Below are positions 15,869-23,968 of a DNA stretch of 64,000 bases, piece after piece; positions within the stretch are counted from its first letter, which is position 1, and each line of letters opens with the position of its first letter. A program made the position numbers and the translations under genes. This DNA is from Poritiphilus sp965212595 (GTDB lineage Bacteria; Bacteroidota; Bacteroidia; Flavobacteriales; Flavobacteriaceae), in NCBI GenBank assembly GCA_965212595.1, contig CBDBVE010000001.1, positions 372,001-436,000 on the forward strand, in the 5' to 3' direction. Under the pieces are notes generated by a model that saw only the letters and a list, made by a program, of their open reading frames with translations, made no database searches and had not been told where the DNA came from.

Positions 15869-16796
15869 GGGTTTCCTTATTTTGTACCGTGCGTATAAAG
15901 ATATCGTTGGCCGACGGTATCTGCTCAACAAAATTATTAATGCTTCCCTTAGTTGCGATATGCGATAGAAATTCTCTGGTATCGTCAGCTGGTAATTGCA
16001 CAAAAAAATCGAGTTGCAGCTCGTCTGCTTTATAAGAGGTGGAAGATATCTGGAATTTTGTGGCCAAATCTTTTAACAAAGCATCGCCATTTGTTACTTC
16101 GAGGCCTACTTGAAATACATTGTTTTTATACTGCTTTTTAATGTCAGAAAGTCTTCCATCCAGGATCTTTTCCGACTTGTGGATCAACGCAATATGCTCG
16201 CATAATTCCTCTACAGACTCCATTCTGTGTGTAGAAAAAATGATTGAGGTTCCCTTTTCCTTTAACTGCAAGATTTCATCTTTTATGATATTCGCGTTTA
16301 TAGGGTCAAAGCCACTAAATGGCTCATCAAAAATTAATAGTTTGGGCTCGTGAAGTATCGTAACAATAAACTGTATTTTTTGTGCCATACCCTTGGAGAG
16401 TTCCTGGATTTTCTTACCCCACCAATCTCCTATTTCTAGCTTCTCAAACCAATACTTCAAACGTCTTTTTGCTTCAGCTTTCTGCAGCCCTTTCAACTGA
16501 GCAAGGTATAATGCCTGCTCTCCAACCTTCATACTTTTATATAAACCCCGCTCCTCGGGCAAATACCCTATTAAGGTAACATGATGCGGTTTTAGGGCTT
16601 CGCCTTCAAAATAGACCTCACCGGAATCCGGGAAGGTAATTTGATTTATTATTCTTAGAAGGGTTGTTTTTCCTGCTCCGTTCGGACCAAGAAGTCCGTA
16701 AATGCTATTTTTCGGAATTTCCAGAGATACCTTGTCTAGCGCAATATGATCACCGAACTGCTTCGTTACCTCTTTAGCGACCAAAATATTGTTCAT
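15861..16796 (-). CDS. ABC transporter ATP-binding protein (NatA-like)
   Basis: A 311-residue ATPase. Walker A GPNGAGKTT near residue 38, signature ELSKGMAQKIQF (LSKGM in place of LSGGQ), Walker B LLIFDEPFSGFDP, and an H-loop STHRM. The C-terminal 80 residues fit the DUF4162 tail common to ABC-2 exporters of the NatA/CcmA type. The start at 16796 gives the standard MNNILVAKEVTKQFG beginning, although the frame is open for 90 codons upstream. First gene of the five-gene operon ending at 11585. Confidence 0.92.
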   Translation of the reverse strand: MNNILVAKEVTKQFGDHIALDKVSLEIPKNSIYGLLGPNGAGKTTLLRIINQITFPDSGEVYFEGEALKPHHVTLIGYLPEERGLYKSMKVGEQALYLAQLKGLQKAEAKRRLKYWFEKLEIGDWWGKKIQELSKGMAQKIQFIVTILHEPKLLIFDEPFSGFDPINANIIKDEILQLKEKGTSIIFSTHRMESVEELCEHIALIHKSEKILDGRLSDIKKQYKNNVFQVGLEVTNGDALLKDLATKFQISSTSYKADELQLDFFVQLPADDTREFLSHIATKGSINNFVEQIPSANDIFIRTVQNKETHE

Positions 16797-16810
16797 GAAA
16801 GCAATTTTGT

Positions 16811-16818
16811 CAAAGATA
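16811..16818 (-). promoter_or_regulatory. -7 promoter element of the ABC/MscS/regulator operon
   Basis: On the minus strand TATCTTTG matches TAnnTTTG exactly and lies 14 bp before the ATG at 16796, so the transcript would be nearly leaderless. No well-spaced TTG was found. Confidence 0.45.
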
Positions 16819-16982
16819 TAGAAATGAGTCAAAAGACCTTTGTGATTCTGCTTATTTTGTAATGCTTCCCAGCCAAATAAAACTTCTGCCTCCAGCTGCT
16901 TGCCAAAACTGCCCTGGCGCTTGTCGTATTGGCCCGTTTCCAAATTCAGGAAGTTACCCGCAATGGGCTTTACTAAAAAAAC

Positions 16983-17012
16983 AAAACCCATCCTTAACGA
17001 ATTAAGGATGGG
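16983..17012 (-). terminator. intrinsic terminator of grpE-dnaJ
   Basis: A perfect 11-bp stem (CCCATCCTTAA at 16987-16997 with TTAAGGATGGG at 17002-17012) lies about 90 bp past the dnaJ stop. On the minus strand it is followed by TTTTGTTTTTTT, which fits termination of dnaJ. The rest of the 306-bp gap 16797-17102 holds only this and the promoter element at 16811. Confidence 0.85.
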
Positions 17013-17102
17013 AAAAAAATTGCTATGAAAAAGAAAATTAATATTGGTTTCCCAATATTGAATCAAATATACGTTTTTTATTTAAAAAGAAACCTTAAAT
17101 GA

Positions 17103-18215
17103 TTAAGAGAACATGTCTTTAACCTTTTCAAAGAAGGATTTATCAGATTTTTCCGGTTTCGGTTCAAAGTTTTCATCATTACGCATTTTTTCAAAAAACT
17201 CGCGCTGTTCTTTATTCAGTTCTTTTGGCGTCCAAACATTGACATGAACCAGCAAATCTCCACTTCCGTACCCATTGATACTTGATATCCCCTTACCGCG
17301 TAAGCGTAGTATTTTACCAGATTGTATGCCTGGCTCAAGTTTAATACGAACCTTCCCGCCTACTGTGTCAATTTCTTTGGAAGTGCCTAGCACCGCATCA
17401 GATACACTTATATAAAGATCATAATGAAGGTTATCACCTTCTCGTTTTAGTGTTGGATGCTCCTCCGTTTCAATGGCAACAAGAAGATCTCCAGTTATGC
17501 CGTGTCCAGGAGCTTCGTTTCCTTTGCCCGTAACTTTGAGCTGCATCCCCTCCTCCACCCCGGGAGGTATTTTGATAGACACCGTTTCTTCAGAGACCTT
17601 TAACCCAAACCCATCAGCATCCGCAGGTTTCTTATCTATTATCTGTCCGCCACCACCACAGGCAGAGCAGCTGGCAGAGGTCTGCATTCTTCCAAGGATG
17701 GTATTCGTTATTTTCGTAACCTGCCCGGTACCATTACAGGTACCACAAGTTTTATAGGTGACACCAGGGGCCTGAATCTTTCTTCTTACTTTTACTTTCT
17801 TTTCTACGCCATTTGCAACTTCATCCAGGCTAAGCTTAACCCTGATTCGCAGGTTTCCTCCCTTAACTCTTCTTTGACCACCGCCAAAACCTCCGAAGCC
17901 TCCAAAGCCACCTCCAAAAGCGCTTCCAAAAATATCTCCAAACTGGCTGAAGATATCTTCCATATTCATTCCGCCACCTCCGAAACCACCACCTTCAAAG
18001 GCCGCATGACCAAATTGATCGTAACGGGCTTTTTTGTCAGGATCACTCAAAACCTCATAGGCCTCCGCCGCTTTTTTGAACATTTCTTCGGCTTTGGTAT
18101 CTCCGGGATTCTTGTCAGGATGATACTCAATAGCCTTTTTACGGTAAGCCTTTTTTATTTCGGCTGCCGAAGCATTCTTATCAACCCCTAATATTTCGTA
18201 AAAATCCTGCTTCAT
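17103..18215 (-). CDS. dnaJ: chaperone DnaJ with only two zinc-finger repeats
   Basis: A 370-residue Hsp40 co-chaperone. J domain residues 1-70 with HPD in EYHPDKN; Gly/Phe-rich segment about 75-115; zinc region about 140-200; C-terminal substrate domains from about 205. Only two of the four CxxCxGxG repeats are present: CGTCNGTG and CSACGGGG. By alignment to E. coli DnaJ these correspond to repeats 2 and 3 (zinc centre II); repeats 1 and 4, which form zinc centre I, are replaced by QAPGVTYKT and KKPADADGFG. It delivers substrates to DnaK. It is in operon with grpE, 10 bp apart; dnaK is not in the window. Confidence 0.97.
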   Translation of the reverse strand: MKQDFYEILGVDKNASAAEIKKAYRKKAIEYHPDKNPGDTKAEEMFKKAAEAYEVLSDPDKKARYDQFGHAAFEGGGFGGGGMNMEDIFSQFGDIFGSAFGGGFGGFGGFGGGQRRVKGGNLRIRVKLSLDEVANGVEKKVKVRRKIQAPGVTYKTCGTCNGTGQVTKITNTILGRMQTSASCSACGGGGQIIDKKPADADGFGLKVSEETVSIKIPPGVEEGMQLKVTGKGNEAPGHGITGDLLVAIETEEHPTLKREGDNLHYDLYISVSDAVLGTSKEIDTVGGKVRIKLEPGIQSGKILRLRGKGISSINGYGSGDLLVHVNVWTPKELNKEQREFFEKMRNDENFEPKPEKSDKSFFEKVKDMFS

Positions 18216-18225
18216 TCCCTTGCTT

Positions 18226-18795
18226 TTAATTTCCTACTACCACTTTAGGATGTCTAATGATCCTATCCCCCAGGCTAAAACCCTTTTCAATAACATCAAT
18301 TATTTTTCCTTTAAGTTTTTTGCTGGGCGCCGGAATTTGAGTCACGGCGTCGTGAACCTCAGCATCGAAGACGTCGCCTTCTTTGATTTTTATTTCCTGA
18401 AGCCCTTTAGACTTAAGTGTCTCTTTTAGTTTATTCTGAATGAGTTCGACCCCCTTAAACATTTCTTTGTCATCTGACTTAGACAGTTCTTTCAAGGCCC
18501 TTTCAAAATCATCTAAGACCGGCAACAGAGAAACTATTACCTCCTGGCCCGCTGTTTTAAAAAGATCCATTCGTTCTTTTGAGGTTCTTTTCTTGTAATT
18601 CTCAAACTCGGCAAATAGCCTTAAGAACTTATCTTTTTCTTTGGCCAGATCTTCCTTCAGAATTTCCTCCTTGGATCGCTCTTCAGCTTCTTCTACTTCT
18701 TTGTTGTCTATCTCAACATCCTGCGGAGTTTCTTCGGTCTTCGCCTTTTCAGAAATTACTTCCTCCAGGTCTTCTACCTTCGTTTTCTTGCTCAT
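18226..18795 (-). CDS. grpE: nucleotide exchange factor GrpE
   Basis: A 189-residue GrpE. Residues 1-45 are highly acidic and probably disordered; a long coiled coil covers about 45-105 (LAKEKDKFLRLFAEFENYKKRTSKER); the C-terminal beta domain ends with the conserved GFSLGDRIIRHPKVVV. It releases ADP from DnaK. It is the first gene of grpE-dnaJ and has a well-formed promoter upstream. Confidence 0.96.
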   Translation of the reverse strand: MSKKTKVEDLEEVISEKAKTEETPQDVEIDNKEVEEAEERSKEEILKEDLAKEKDKFLRLFAEFENYKKRTSKERMDLFKTAGQEVIVSLLPVLDDFERALKELSKSDDKEMFKGVELIQNKLKETLKSKGLQEIKIKEGDVFDAEVHDAVTQIPAPSKKLKGKIIDVIEKGFSLGDRIIRHPKVVVGN

Positions 18796-18831
18796 TTAGT
18801 ACGCGTTTAATAACTACTGGATTTAAGATGG

Positions 18832-18865
18832 CAAAAGTACTGCCAATTCTTTAAAAATGTCAAAA
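18832..18865 (-). promoter_or_regulatory. promoter of grpE-dnaJ
   Basis: On the minus strand TTTTG at 18861-18865 and TACTTTTG at 18832-18839 give an exact TAnnTTTG with a 21-bp spacer from the TTG. The ATG is at 18795. No HrcA-type CIRCE inverted repeat was found here. Confidence 0.7.
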
Positions 18866-18871
18866 TGTCAC

Positions 18872-18899
18872 AAAAAAAACATCCGCTAAAAGCGAATGT
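18872..18899 (-). terminator. intrinsic terminator of the TIGR01777 gene
   Basis: ACATCCGCT (18879-18887) pairs with AGCGAATGT (18891-18899) with one mismatch around AAA; on the minus strand an eight-T tract (18872-18879) follows the stem. Confidence 0.8.
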
Positions 18900-18925
18900 C
18901 TTCCTTTTTCAAAACTCAAGAGGGT

Positions 18926-19885
18926 TTAAACGAATTCTCTTTGCAACTGATCATCGTGGGCATTCTTGTCGGCCTCGCCTAGCAATATATCTTCTAAGGC
19001 CCTACTAACATTGGGAAACGAAAAGTCGAAACCCTCTTCTTCTATTTTTTTGGAACTTACACGTTGGCTTGAAAAGAGAAGGGAAGACATCTCTCCAAGC
19101 GCAAGCTTTAAGGCAAACTGTGGTACATTAGGTAAAAGCAAAGGTCTATCGAGTATTCTGGCAATTTCACGTGTTAATTTGGCATTGGTGACCGGGTTGG
19201 GTGCCACGGCATTGTAATTACCTTCTAGTCTGTTCTCAAGTATAAACAGAAATATTCTGGCAAGATCGTGAAGGTGAATCCAGGACTGCCATTGCTCTCC
19301 CGAACCAAAAATAGCGCCTAGATAGTTTTTTATAGGTTTTACCATTTCTGCCAGTGCCCCTGCCCTATCTGACAGTACAAGGCCTATTCTCACTTTTGCC
19401 ACCCTGATCTTTAGTTGCTCTAAAAGCTCGGCCTCTTCCTCCCAGGCTTGCACCACGCTACCCAAAAAACCCTCATCTTTAATATCGGTGTCTTCTATGT
19501 AGAAGTTTTCCAGGGAACTTGGATAAATACCAATGGCCGAGGCGGTTATAAACGTATCTATTTGCCCATTTTCAATCTCCTGAAAACCTTTGCAAAGTGT
19601 TCTTATACTGTTTATCCGACTAGAAAGAATTCTCGCCTTATGCGCTTTTGACCATCGCTTGGAAACCGAGGCGCCTGCAAGATTTATCACAGCGGTAACA
19701 CCTTTAAAACAATCCGGATCTATTTCTCCCTTTTCGGGATTCCAATAGAAACCATTAAAATCTGTCTTATTTAAAAGCTTCTCCCTATTGGTGGTGAGGT
19801 AATTGACGGCAATATTATTCTCAAGACATAAATTAGTCAGTTCTCCTCCCACGAGCCCGGTCGCACCTGTAACTAAAATTTTCAT
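18926..19885 (-). CDS. TIGR01777 family NAD-dependent epimerase/SDR protein
   Basis: A 319-residue protein with an N-terminal Rossmann fold (VTGATGLVGGEL at residues 4-15), the TIGR01777 marker segments NLAGASVSKRWSKAHKARI and SSRINSIRTL, and a C-terminal DUF1731-like region (PLLLPNVPQFALKLALGEMSSLLFSSQRVSSKK). Members such as YfcH/SULA-like proteins are predicted sugar-nucleotide or other epimerases with no firm substrate. It stands alone with its own terminator. Confidence 0.9.
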   Translation of the reverse strand: MKILVTGATGLVGGELTNLCLENNIAVNYLTTNREKLLNKTDFNGFYWNPEKGEIDPDCFKGVTAVINLAGASVSKRWSKAHKARILSSRINSIRTLCKGFQEIENGQIDTFITASAIGIYPSSLENFYIEDTDIKDEGFLGSVVQAWEEEAELLEQLKIRVAKVRIGLVLSDRAGALAEMVKPIKNYLGAIFGSGEQWQSWIHLHDLARIFLFILENRLEGNYNAVAPNPVTNAKLTREIARILDRPLLLPNVPQFALKLALGEMSSLLFSSQRVSSKKIEEEGFDFSFPNVSRALEDILLGEADKNAHDDQLQREFV

Positions 19886-19971
19886 CCTGATTTTTTTTGT
19901 AAAGGTATTGGTTTTCTGATGTCAGGCTTTCTCATTTAATTAAGGTTTAACACTACTGTTTAAGCTTTTAG

Positions 19972-20643
19972 CTAAGATTTAACAAGCTTTCTGGCTCTTA
20001 ACATTTCGCGTTTTCCCGGCGGACCGGGTAAGCGTTCAACAGTGAATCCCACTTCCTGCATGGCCCTTCTAACACTGCCTTTTGCTGCATAGGTTACCAG
20101 GACCCCATGAGGCTTTAGGGCGTTAAACATTTTTGCAAAAATAGGCGCGGTCCACAAATTGGGTTGTACTCTAGCCCCAAAAGCGTCAAAGTAGATAAGC
20201 TGATAGGCCTCCTGTTCCTCTATTTCCAAAAAATCCTTCTGTAGCTTTTGAAGGACGAAATTAGGGTTTAGCTGGTTCATCTCTCCCCAAGTTCCCAGAT
20301 GCATTTGTTCAAATAGGTTCTGATAAGCAGGTATCTCAAGAGACTCAATATAATTCAGTTGCCGTAATTCTTCGTTACAGACAGGGTATTTTTCTACCCC
20401 GGTATACCTAATATTCAGAGATTTTTTATCGGCTTCTAATAAAGTTATTAGGGCATTCAAACCTGTGCCAAAACCAATCTCCAAAATACTGATGGATTTT
20501 CCCTCAATTTCAAACAACCCATGTTCGATAAATACATGATACGCTTCCTGAATCGCGCCGTGTTTGGAATGATATTGCTCATCCCAGCCCTCAATATGAA
20601 TGGTTTTGGAACCATCTGCCGTTGTAATAACTCTTCGGTTCAA
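19972..20643 (-). CDS. mnmD: tRNA (5-methylaminomethyl-2-thiouridine) methyltransferase, stand-alone MnmD
   Basis: A 223-residue SAM-dependent methyltransferase. Seen: DEQYHSKHGAIQEAYHVFIEHG near residues 22-43, SAM-binding ILEIGFGTGLNAL and IYFDAFGARVQPNLW. It performs the last methylation of mnm5s2U at tRNA position 34, in the form without the FAD-oxidase (MnmC) half. The start appears to be a TTG at 20643, two bases after the stop of the DUF4920 gene; no ATG fits before the conserved region. Confidence 0.88.
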   Translation of the reverse strand: MNRRVITTADGSKTIHIEGWDEQYHSKHGAIQEAYHVFIEHGLFEIEGKSISILEIGFGTGLNALITLLEADKKSLNIRYTGVEKYPVCNEELRQLNYIESLEIPAYQNLFEQMHLGTWGEMNQLNPNFVLQKLQKDFLEIEEQEAYQLIYFDAFGARVQPNLWTAPIFAKMFNALKPHGVLVTYAAKGSVRRAMQEVGFTVERLPGPPGKREMLRARKLVKS

Positions 20644-20645
20644 GC

Positions 20646-21149
20646 TTATTCTTTGACAAGTACGCCTTCGGCTTCAAAACCATACGACCTTTTTGGTGCG
20701 GTAATGGCAGCTATTTCATCTGCAGTCTTTCCGGCATCCTCTGCATAATGGCGCTGATCTTCAACACTCATCTCATCTACAAACGCAATTCCGTTAACTA
20801 CTACTTCTTTACCGGCAATGTCTTTGGGTACAAAAAAACCATAGTCTTTAAACTTTACCATAGCTTTCGTTCCGTTTTGAAGATCCAATTTCATCCAACA
20901 ACCTTTAGCCTGGCATACGTCTGTAACTATAGCACTGAACTTCGTACTTATCGTGTCTTTAAGCTTAAGTTGCTCAAAAACCTGGGCAATTTCGGCACTT
21001 TTCTTAGCATCGGTCGGAGTTATTTTTTCTCCAAATGCTGCATACTCCGGCTCTGGCTGGTTTTCTGTCTCCGTTTTGGGTTGTTTTTGGTTTTGCCCAC
21101 ATCCCAGAATTAGTACCAAAAACACAACTAAAATGTTAAAACTTTTCAT
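20646..21149 (-). CDS. DUF4920 lipoprotein
   Basis: A 167-residue predicted lipoprotein: signal MKSFNILVVFLVLILGCGQN with a lipobox-like LILGC, a linker, then the DUF4920 domain (about residues 38-165) with the VTDVCQAKGCWMKLDL motif, whose two Cys could bind metal or form a disulfide. Function unknown; it acts in the periplasm or the outer-membrane inner leaflet. The ATG at 21149 is preferred over a TTG at 21158. It is two bases from mnmD, so both are probably one transcript. Confidence 0.8.
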   Translation of the reverse strand: MKSFNILVVFLVLILGCGQNQKQPKTETENQPEPEYAAFGEKITPTDAKKSAEIAQVFEQLKLKDTISTKFSAIVTDVCQAKGCWMKLDLQNGTKAMVKFKDYGFFVPKDIAGKEVVVNGIAFVDEMSVEDQRHYAEDAGKTADEIAAITAPKRSYGFEAEGVLVKE

Positions 21150-21256
21150 AATCCTCAATATTTCTGTTGCATGTACAAAACTGGCGATTTTTGGGCTAAA
21201 AAAGAAGGATCAACTCTATATAAATGCTTAATTTTATTCTCGCAAAAGCCATATCT

Positions 21257-22324
21257 ATGGAGACAACCGTAAAGAATATAAGGATTGAAAAGGTGAAAAC
21301 CTCGCGGATTTCGGAGGTGGATTTCGACAATCTCTCATTTGGAAAGGTCTTTACAGACCACATGTTGGTATGCCATTTTTCAAATGGTTCCTGGCAATTT
21401 CCCAAAATTGTTCCTTATCAACCCTTATCTCTGGAGCCTTCGGCAAAAGTGTTTCATTACGGACAAACTATTTTTGAAGGAATGAAAGCCTATAAGGATA
21501 AAGAAGGAAGCGTTTGGCTGTTTAGACCACAGGACAACCAAAAGCGCCTTAATATTTCTGCCAGGCGTATGGCAATGCCAGAATTACCTGAAGAATTTTT
21601 TATGGAAGGCTTGAAGACACTACTTCAGGTGGATGAGAAATGGATTCCGCAATCTGAGGGCAGTTCACTTTATATTCGGCCATTCATGTTTGCCTCAGGG
21701 ACAGGCTTCCACGCCTCTCCGGCAGACGAATACACTTTTATAATCGCCCTGGCTCCTTCAGGAGCTTACTTTTCGGGCAAGGTAAGTGTTCTTATTGAGG
21801 AGAAGTATTCAAGAGCCGCTAACGGCGGGGTAGGATATGCAAAGGCAGGCGGAAATTATGCCGGACAGTTTTATCCCACCCAACTTGCCATAGACAAGGG
21901 ATATCAACAGATTATCTGGACAGATGATAATGCCCATGAGTACATTGAAGAAGCCGGAGCAATGAATGTCTTTGTTCGTATTGACGATACCTTGCTTACA
22001 AGTCCGGTAAGCGATAGGATACTCGATGGTATTACCAGAAAAAGTATCCTGGAAATAGCCGAGGGTGAGGGGATAAAAGTTGAAGTACGAAAAATAAGTG
22101 TTAATGAACTTATTGAAGCTTCAAAGGAAGGGCGCCTAAAAGAAATGTTTGGTGCAGGTACGGCGGCTGTGGTTTCGCCCATCGCTTCCTTCGGACATAG
22201 GGATACCATCTATGACCTCCCGGAACTTGAGGACAGCTACGCCAGTATGTTGAAGAAACGCATTACCGACATACAGTACAACCGCGCCGAGGATAAATAC
22301 GGATGGCGGTTTCGGGTAAAGTAG
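21257..22324 (+). CDS. ilvE: branched-chain amino acid aminotransferase
   Basis: A 355-residue PLP-dependent fold-type IV aminotransferase of the eukaryote/Firmicutes-like BCAT class (longer than the approximately 300-residue E. coli IlvE). PLP-binding Lys lies in GVGYAKAGGNYAGQF; other markers are HYGQTIFEGMKAY and YIEEAGAMNVF. It interconverts Leu, Ile and Val with their 2-oxo acids using glutamate. I prefer the ATG at 21257 (METTVKNIRIEK) over the ATG at 21224. Confidence 0.93.
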   Translation: METTVKNIRIEKVKTSRISEVDFDNLSFGKVFTDHMLVCHFSNGSWQFPKIVPYQPLSLEPSAKVFHYGQTIFEGMKAYKDKEGSVWLFRPQDNQKRLNISARRMAMPELPEEFFMEGLKTLLQVDEKWIPQSEGSSLYIRPFMFASGTGFHASPADEYTFIIALAPSGAYFSGKVSVLIEEKYSRAANGGVGYAKAGGNYAGQFYPTQLAIDKGYQQIIWTDDNAHEYIEEAGAMNVFVRIDDTLLTSPVSDRILDGITRKSILEIAEGEGIKVEVRKISVNELIEASKEGRLKEMFGAGTAAVVSPIASFGHRDTIYDLPELEDSYASMLKKRITDIQYNRAEDKYGWRFRVK

Positions 22325-22340
22325 TTGTATTTAAAATCTG

Positions 22341-22366
22341 AATAGGAGCGCAGTTGCACTCTTATT
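22341..22366. terminator. possible bidirectional terminator hairpin
   Basis: AATAGGAG (22341-22348) pairs with CTCTTATT (22359-22366), one G-U pair, at the convergent junction of ilvE and the MazG-like gene. No strong T-tract follows, so this is a weak call. Confidence 0.35.
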
Positions 22367-22751
22367 ACTTGTCTAAAACAGTTTTGATATCTGGTTTAAA
22401 ATAATCCGGGCCTTTCAGGACCTTCCCGTCTTCTCTATAGATGGGTTTGCCATCTGCGCCTAGTTTGCTCATATTGCTTTTTTGGATTTCTTCGAAAACC
22501 TCTTCTATTTTGTATTGCATCCCATGTTCCAGAATAGTACCACATAAGATATATAGCATATCTCCCAGTGCATCTGCCACCTCCACCAGGTCGCCGTTTT
22601 CGGCTGCATCAAAATATTCTTTGTTTTCTTCATCCATTAAATCGAAACGGAGGCGGTTTTTTGTAGATCCAAGGTTGGCTCGCGGTGATGCAGAAACACC
22701 CAATCCAAAAGCATTGTGAAATTGCTCGACCGCAGCAATTTTTCTTTTCAT
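22365..22751 (-). CDS. MazG-like nucleoside triphosphate pyrophosphohydrolase family protein
   Basis: A 128-residue all-alpha NTP pyrophosphohydrolase-like protein. The metal-binding helix pattern is seen as MDEENKEYFDAAENGDLVEVADALGD, with acidic E/E and E/D sets as in MazG/PRA-PH enzymes. The specific substrate (dNTP, PRPP-derived or damaged nucleotide) is unknown. It converges on ilvE. Confidence 0.8.
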   Translation of the reverse strand: MKRKIAAVEQFHNAFGLGVSASPRANLGSTKNRLRFDLMDEENKEYFDAAENGDLVEVADALGDMLYILCGTILEHGMQYKIEEVFEEIQKSNMSKLGADGKPIYREDGKVLKGPDYFKPDIKTVLDK

Positions 22752-22794
22752 TTATACGGCTTTTTTAAGTTAGCTTTGCACAAAAATAAACAAT

Positions 22795-22983
22795 ATGTTC
22801 AGCTTTGGACAAATCATTTTTGCGGTACTTTTTTTCCTGGTTTTTGTGGTCGTAATTTTTATTCAATACCGAAAGGATAAGGAATTACACCGTAAGAATT
22901 ACAAAGGAGTTCAATGGATTGGGGTTTTCTTTGTGACTTTCGTAATAATCCTTTTTCTGATTAAATATTTCTTAAAGAATTGA
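22795..22983 (+). CDS. small two-pass membrane protein (62 aa)
   Basis: 62 residues with two hydrophobic segments (about 5-23 and 43-59) around a basic loop QYRKDKELHRKNYKGVQW. The basic loop suggests both termini face the outside. The family resembles uncharacterised short Flavobacteriaceae membrane proteins; no function known. It starts 43 bp from the divergent MazG-like start. Confidence 0.65.
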   Translation: MFSFGQIIFAVLFFLVFVVVIFIQYRKDKELHRKNYKGVQWIGVFFVTFVIILFLIKYFLKN

Positions 22984-23064
22984 TGCCAAAAAGTGCATTC
23001 ACCACAAAAATTAAGGGATTGACAACATTATTTCGTTTTCATTCGTATAATATAAGAAAAGGCG

Positions 23065-23072
23065 TAATTTTG
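23065..23072 (+). promoter_or_regulatory. -7 promoter element ahead of the 60-aa membrane protein and crcB
   Basis: TAATTTTG matches TAnnTTTG exactly, 27 bp before the ATG at 23100. Upstream -33 element is poor. Confidence 0.5.
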
Positions 23073-23099
23073 CGTTATAATGTCAGTAAAATCCGATAA

Positions 23100-23282
23100 A
23101 TGGTAACTTTTTTTGCGATTCTTCTTGTTCTAGTTGTTCTTAACGTAGCGGTTTTGGTCTTTAGCGCTGTGGATACTTCCAGCGAAAAAGCTTCTACCCT
23201 TGCCAAGAATATTTCAGAGCAATCAGCTGCAAAAATCCTCCCAATGGATTTGATCACTTCCAAATACAAAAAAGCAATTTAG
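23100..23282 (+). CDS. small single-pass membrane protein (60 aa)
   Basis: 60 residues with one hydrophobic helix (about 3-22), then a Ser/Lys-rich tail (DTSSEKASTLAKNISEQSA). It has an exact -7 promoter element and lies 17 bp before crcB, so it is probably co-transcribed with it. No family recognised; possible role in fluoride tolerance is only inference from position. Confidence 0.55.
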   Translation: MVTFFAILLVLVVLNVAVLVFSAVDTSSEKASTLAKNISEQSAAKILPMDLITSKYKKAI

Positions 23283-23299
23283 TTTTATACCTTTAAGGT

Positions 23300-23674
23300 A
23301 TGAAACAACAAATTTTGCTTGTTTTTCTTGGAGGAGGCGTAGGAAGCTGTCTCCGTTACATTATCTCCCGTAATTTTAATTCGTATTTCGAACACTTTTT
23401 TCTCGGCACTTTTGCTGTCAACATTCTGGGAAGTTTCTTAATTGGTATTATCCTAGGCTTATCTGCCAAAGGCAATTACCTGAGTCAAAGCCAGGTTTTA
23501 CTTCTTACTACTGGTTTCTGTGGTGGATTTACCACGTTTTCAACCTTCGCTTTTGAAAAGCACTCCTTGTTAAATTCCGGAGAACTACTACACTTTAGTT
23601 TTTACGTATTAAGCAGTATTATCACGGGCGTCGCCGCTATAGCCTTAGGCCTGTGGATATCCAAATTGTTGTAG
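23300..23674 (+). CDS. crcB: fluoride channel CrcB/Fluc
   Basis: A 124-residue four-helix membrane protein with the Fluc markers GGGVGSCLRYIISR (residues 10-23), GTFAVNILGSFLIG and GFCGGFTTFSTFAFE. It works as an antiparallel dimer that lets fluoride leave the cell. No fluoride riboswitch-like leader was recognised; the 60-residue membrane protein precedes it by 17 bp. Confidence 0.95.
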   Translation: MKQQILLVFLGGGVGSCLRYIISRNFNSYFEHFFLGTFAVNILGSFLIGIILGLSAKGNYLSQSQVLLLTTGFCGGFTTFSTFAFEKHSLLNSGELLHFSFYVLSSIITGVAAIALGLWISKLL

Positions 23675-23968
23675 TTAACACATTTGGAATAGTTTTTATT
23701 TTAAATTCAAAGATTTCCCTGTTTTTTCAACATTTTTTGAACAATCTGCATGAAAATGTAGTGAAATACGCACATTTTTCAAAAACACTCTGCGGACTTC
23801 TTAGCAATCATCATTAAATCTTCATTTTTTATTATCATTAAAGGTTATACCCTTAAAATTATAGGGGTCATTTTGAAATTATTATAAAAATGTACCTATT
23901 ACCCCTAAATTTTGATGGGGCTAAGTTTTTTGGATTTATATTTGGCGCATCAACAATAAACTATACAA
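23675..23968 (+). other. AT-rich intergenic control region between crcB and the PII gene
   Basis: The first part (23675-23845) is T/A-rich with a weak TTCAA/TTGAA hairpin and no clear crcB terminator. The last part holds the PII promoter and the ACCCYT/AGGGGT/ACCCCT elements described separately. Confidence 0.6.
23849..23944 (+). promoter_or_regulatory. PII-amt promoter with candidate nitrogen operator
   Basis: ACCCTT (23849-23854) and AGGGGT (23863-23868) form an imperfect palindrome with an 8-bp spacer. After 32 bp comes ACCCCT (23901-23906), then TTTG (23911-23914) as -33 and TATATTTG (23937-23944) as an exact -7 element with a 22-bp spacer. TGGGG follows at 23916-23920. The glutamine synthetase promoter at 63582-63677 has the same arrangement. 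Confidence 0.6.

Noticed and set aside
16797..17066. N-terminal 90-codon extension of the ABC ATPase
   Set aside because: The standard ABC start (MNNILVAKEVTKQFG) is at 16796, an exact -7 element lies inside the extension, and the extension also covers the dnaJ terminator.
20748..21113. 121-codon plus-strand ORF opposite the DUF4920 gene
   Set aside because: Antisense to a clear lipoprotein gene; no recognisable domain.
23675..23968. Fluoride or other riboswitch near crcB and amt
   Set aside because: No pseudoknot-like fluoride aptamer was recognised ahead of crcB, and the motif before the PII gene lies upstream of the predicted transcription start.
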